The position numbers and the translations under genes were made by a program. From Candidatus Roizmanbacteria bacterium (GTDB taxonomy: Bacteria; Patescibacteriota; Microgenomatia; UBA1406; GWC2-37-13), in contig JACRJL010000003.1 in NCBI GenBank assembly GCA_016215445.1, positions 404,924 through 468,923 of the forward strand: a stretch of 64,000 bases of DNA, in the 5' to 3' direction. The notes beneath the pieces were generated by a model, which ran no database searches, had not been told where the DNA came from, and was given only the letters and a program-made list of their open reading frames with translations. Shown here one piece after another: positions 62,755 through 64,000 of the stretch (the stretch's first letter is position 1; every line of letters begins with the position of its first letter).

Positions 62755-62759
62755 GCTAA
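62733..62759. promoter_or_regulatory. CIRCE-like inverted repeat over the lon promoter
   Basis: TTAGCAATT-N9-GACTGCTAA has the exact 9-9-9 geometry of the HrcA operator (consensus TTAGCACTC-N9-GAGTGCTAA), with 15 of 18 arm bases matching and all six outer bases per arm conserved. It overlaps the -10 box and spacer, where a repressor would block polymerase. HrcA itself is not encoded in the window. Confidence 0.65.
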
Positions 62760-62764
62760 TTACC

Positions 62765-64000
62765 ATGGCATTTTTAATCGGAGCGTCAGAACAATCCATT
62801 TTCCCAGTTTCAGCCGTACGCGACGGCATTGTCTTCCCAGGAACAGAAAATGTTCTTGTTTTCGGAAGGCCTAAAAGTGTCAGCGCCATTAACGCGGCAT
62901 TGAGAAAAGACAAGAAACTAATCCTCTTGATGCAGAAAAATCCTTCAATAGATGATCCAAGCATTGACGATCTTTATCGTGTTGGTGTCTTGGTGACAAT
63001 AGACAAAACTGCTGTTGGGGAGCGAGGCGAGATAAATGCCTTAGTCAAAGGAATTGAAAAGGTTAAAGTGACTTCTTTTACAAAGGAAAAAGAATGGTTT
63101 GAAGCTAAATATCAACCCGTTAAAGACTTAGCGGAAAGCAGTGAGGAAACCGAGGCGATGATAAAGCATATTGCTTCGCAGATTAAAAGAGCTATCAATC
63201 TTGGAAAGACAGTTGACTTCGTTTTTCTAATGAATATTCTAAATACGAGTGACCCGGTAAGTTTTTCAAATCAGATTGCCGTCGTGCTCGACCTTAAGCC
63301 CGACGAAAGACAAGGTTTGCTCGAAGAAATAAAACTTAAGGAAAAATTAAAAAAGGAAGTTGAATATGTCAATCGAGAAATTAAAGTTTTGGAAATTGAA
63401 CATAGTTTGTCCTCAAAAACGCAGAAGAAATTCGAACAAGGAATGAGGGAAAACATACTACGGGAGAAGATGAAAACGATCGAAGAGGAATTGGGAGAAA
63501 AAGGCGAGGACAAAGATCTTTCCGATTATCAGGAAAAAATAAAAAAAGCCAAGATGCCTAAAGAAGTCGAAGAAAAAGCTTTTAAAGAATTAAAACGGTT
63601 AAAACAGATGTCACAGTTTAATCCAGAGTCTTCTTATGTGAGAACATATCTTGATTGGCTTGTTGAGTTACCTTGGTCAAACGTTTCCCCCAATAATGTC
63701 GATATTAAGGAGGCGGAGAAAATCCTCAACGAAGACCACTTTGGCTTAAAAAAAATCAAGGAAAGAATTCTTGAATATTTAGCCGTGATGGAAATGGGAA
63801 AAATAAAAAAGAAAAAAGGCCGACAGCCGACAATCTTGTGTTTTGTCGGACCTCCCGGCGTCGGGAAAACTTCTCTTGGTAAATCGATAGCCCGCGCCTT
63901 GGGTAGGAAGTTTGTCAAAATGTCCTTGGGTGGAATAAGGGATGAGGCAGAAATCCGCGGTCACAGAAGAACTTATGTCGGCGCTTTGCCAGGAAGAATG
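62765..64000 (+). CDS. lon: ATP-dependent protease Lon, N-terminal part
   Basis: 412 codons, open at the window end. The N-terminal substrate-binding domain ('FPVSAVRDGIVFPGTENVLV', about 1-200) is followed by the coiled-coil segment and the start of the AAA module: 'YLDWLVELPWSNVSPNNVDI', Walker A 'GPPGVGKTSLGKSIARALGR' and 'VKMSLGGIRDEAEIRGHRRT'. Lon degrades misfolded and regulatory proteins. The protease domain lies beyond the window. The promoter carries a CIRCE-like element. Confidence 0.95.
   Translation, partial: MAFLIGASEQSIFPVSAVRDGIVFPGTENVLVFGRPKSVSAINAALRKDKKLILLMQKNPSIDDPSIDDLYRVGVLVTIDKTAVGERGEINALVKGIEKVKVTSFTKEKEWFEAKYQPVKDLAESSEETEAMIKHIASQIKRAINLGKTVDFVFLMNILNTSDPVSFSNQIAVVLDLKPDERQGLLEEIKLKEKLKKEVEYVNREIKVLEIEHSLSSKTQKKFEQGMRENILREKMKTIEEELGEKGEDKDLSDYQEKIKKAKMPKEVEEKAFKELKRLKQMSQFNPESSYVRTYLDWLVELPWSNVSPNNVDIKEAEKILNEDHFGLKKIKERILEYLAVMEMGKIKKKKGRQPTILCFVGPPGVGKTSLGKSIARALGRKFVKMSLGGIRDEAEIRGHRRTYVGALPGRM

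Overview
The window is AT-rich, densely packed and uses the standard bacterial code (TGA is a stop throughout). Gene content points to a Patescibacteria/CPR bacterium, probably Microgenomates- or Katanobacteria-like. The signs are a class I LysRS, shortened versions of universal proteins (AlaRS without C-Ala, short RecO, core-only SufD), DUF4012 and VanW proteins, PilN/PilO-like proteins, a membrane-anchored solute-binding protein, very short intergenic gaps, and a -10 hexamer placed a few bases before many start codons. The lineage is my inference. No gene-free stretch exceeds 300 bp; the longest (32695-32969) is a T-box leader.

Layout. 1-7302: glycan/exopolysaccharide genes (GT2 tail, two GT4-type transferases, a polytopic membrane protein, GDP-mannose pyrophosphorylase, phosphoglycosyltransferase, DUF4012). 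7299-9941: recO, glyS, a small membrane protein, rpsT. 9938-13273: PilN/PilO-like proteins and stalked surface proteins, one ending in an LPLTG-like signal. 13247-25412: envelope and repair block (LCP, UvrD-like helicase, acyltransferase, CDP-alcohol phosphotransferase, VanW, solute-binding protein, actin-like/baseplate-like fusion, sortase, PBP1A). 25417-28358: serS, Ham1/RdgB-like and a Maf-like protein. 28347-32969, minus strand: a T-box-led operon of GNAT acetyltransferase, HDAC-type deacetylase and class I LysRS fused to a B3/4 domain. 32970-40553: greA, tRNA-Glu, kinase-like/HAD pair, a circularly permuted DsbA-like protein, Trbp111-like protein, Nudix, alaS, nnrD and surface proteins. 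40570-50525: secA, 2H phosphoesterase, pilin-like protein, nuclease, surface protein, glmS. 50517-55356: 5'-3' exonuclease with a clamp motif, ftsH, a tsaC-tsaE fusion, tsaD. 55406-62647: Rrf2 regulator, sufCBDSU, then a 2-oxoacid:ferredoxin oxidoreductase. 62765-end: lon behind a sigma70-type promoter with an embedded CIRCE-like inverted repeat.

How the genes work together. The left third builds and decorates the cell surface: nucleotide sugars and glycan transfer, LCP attachment, peptidoglycan synthesis, sortase, stalked surface proteins and pilus-like assembly. The middle holds translation and nucleotide-pool quality control. The suf-kor run makes Fe-S clusters next to an enzyme that needs them. 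FtsH, Lon, GreA and SecA supply housekeeping.

Most unusual items: the T-box-controlled acetyltransferase/deacetylase/LysRS-B3/4 operon; a DsbA-like protein whose two halves are swapped in order; the TsaC-TsaE fusion; the CIRCE-like element on lon; and divergent gene pairs that share or overlap -10 elements.
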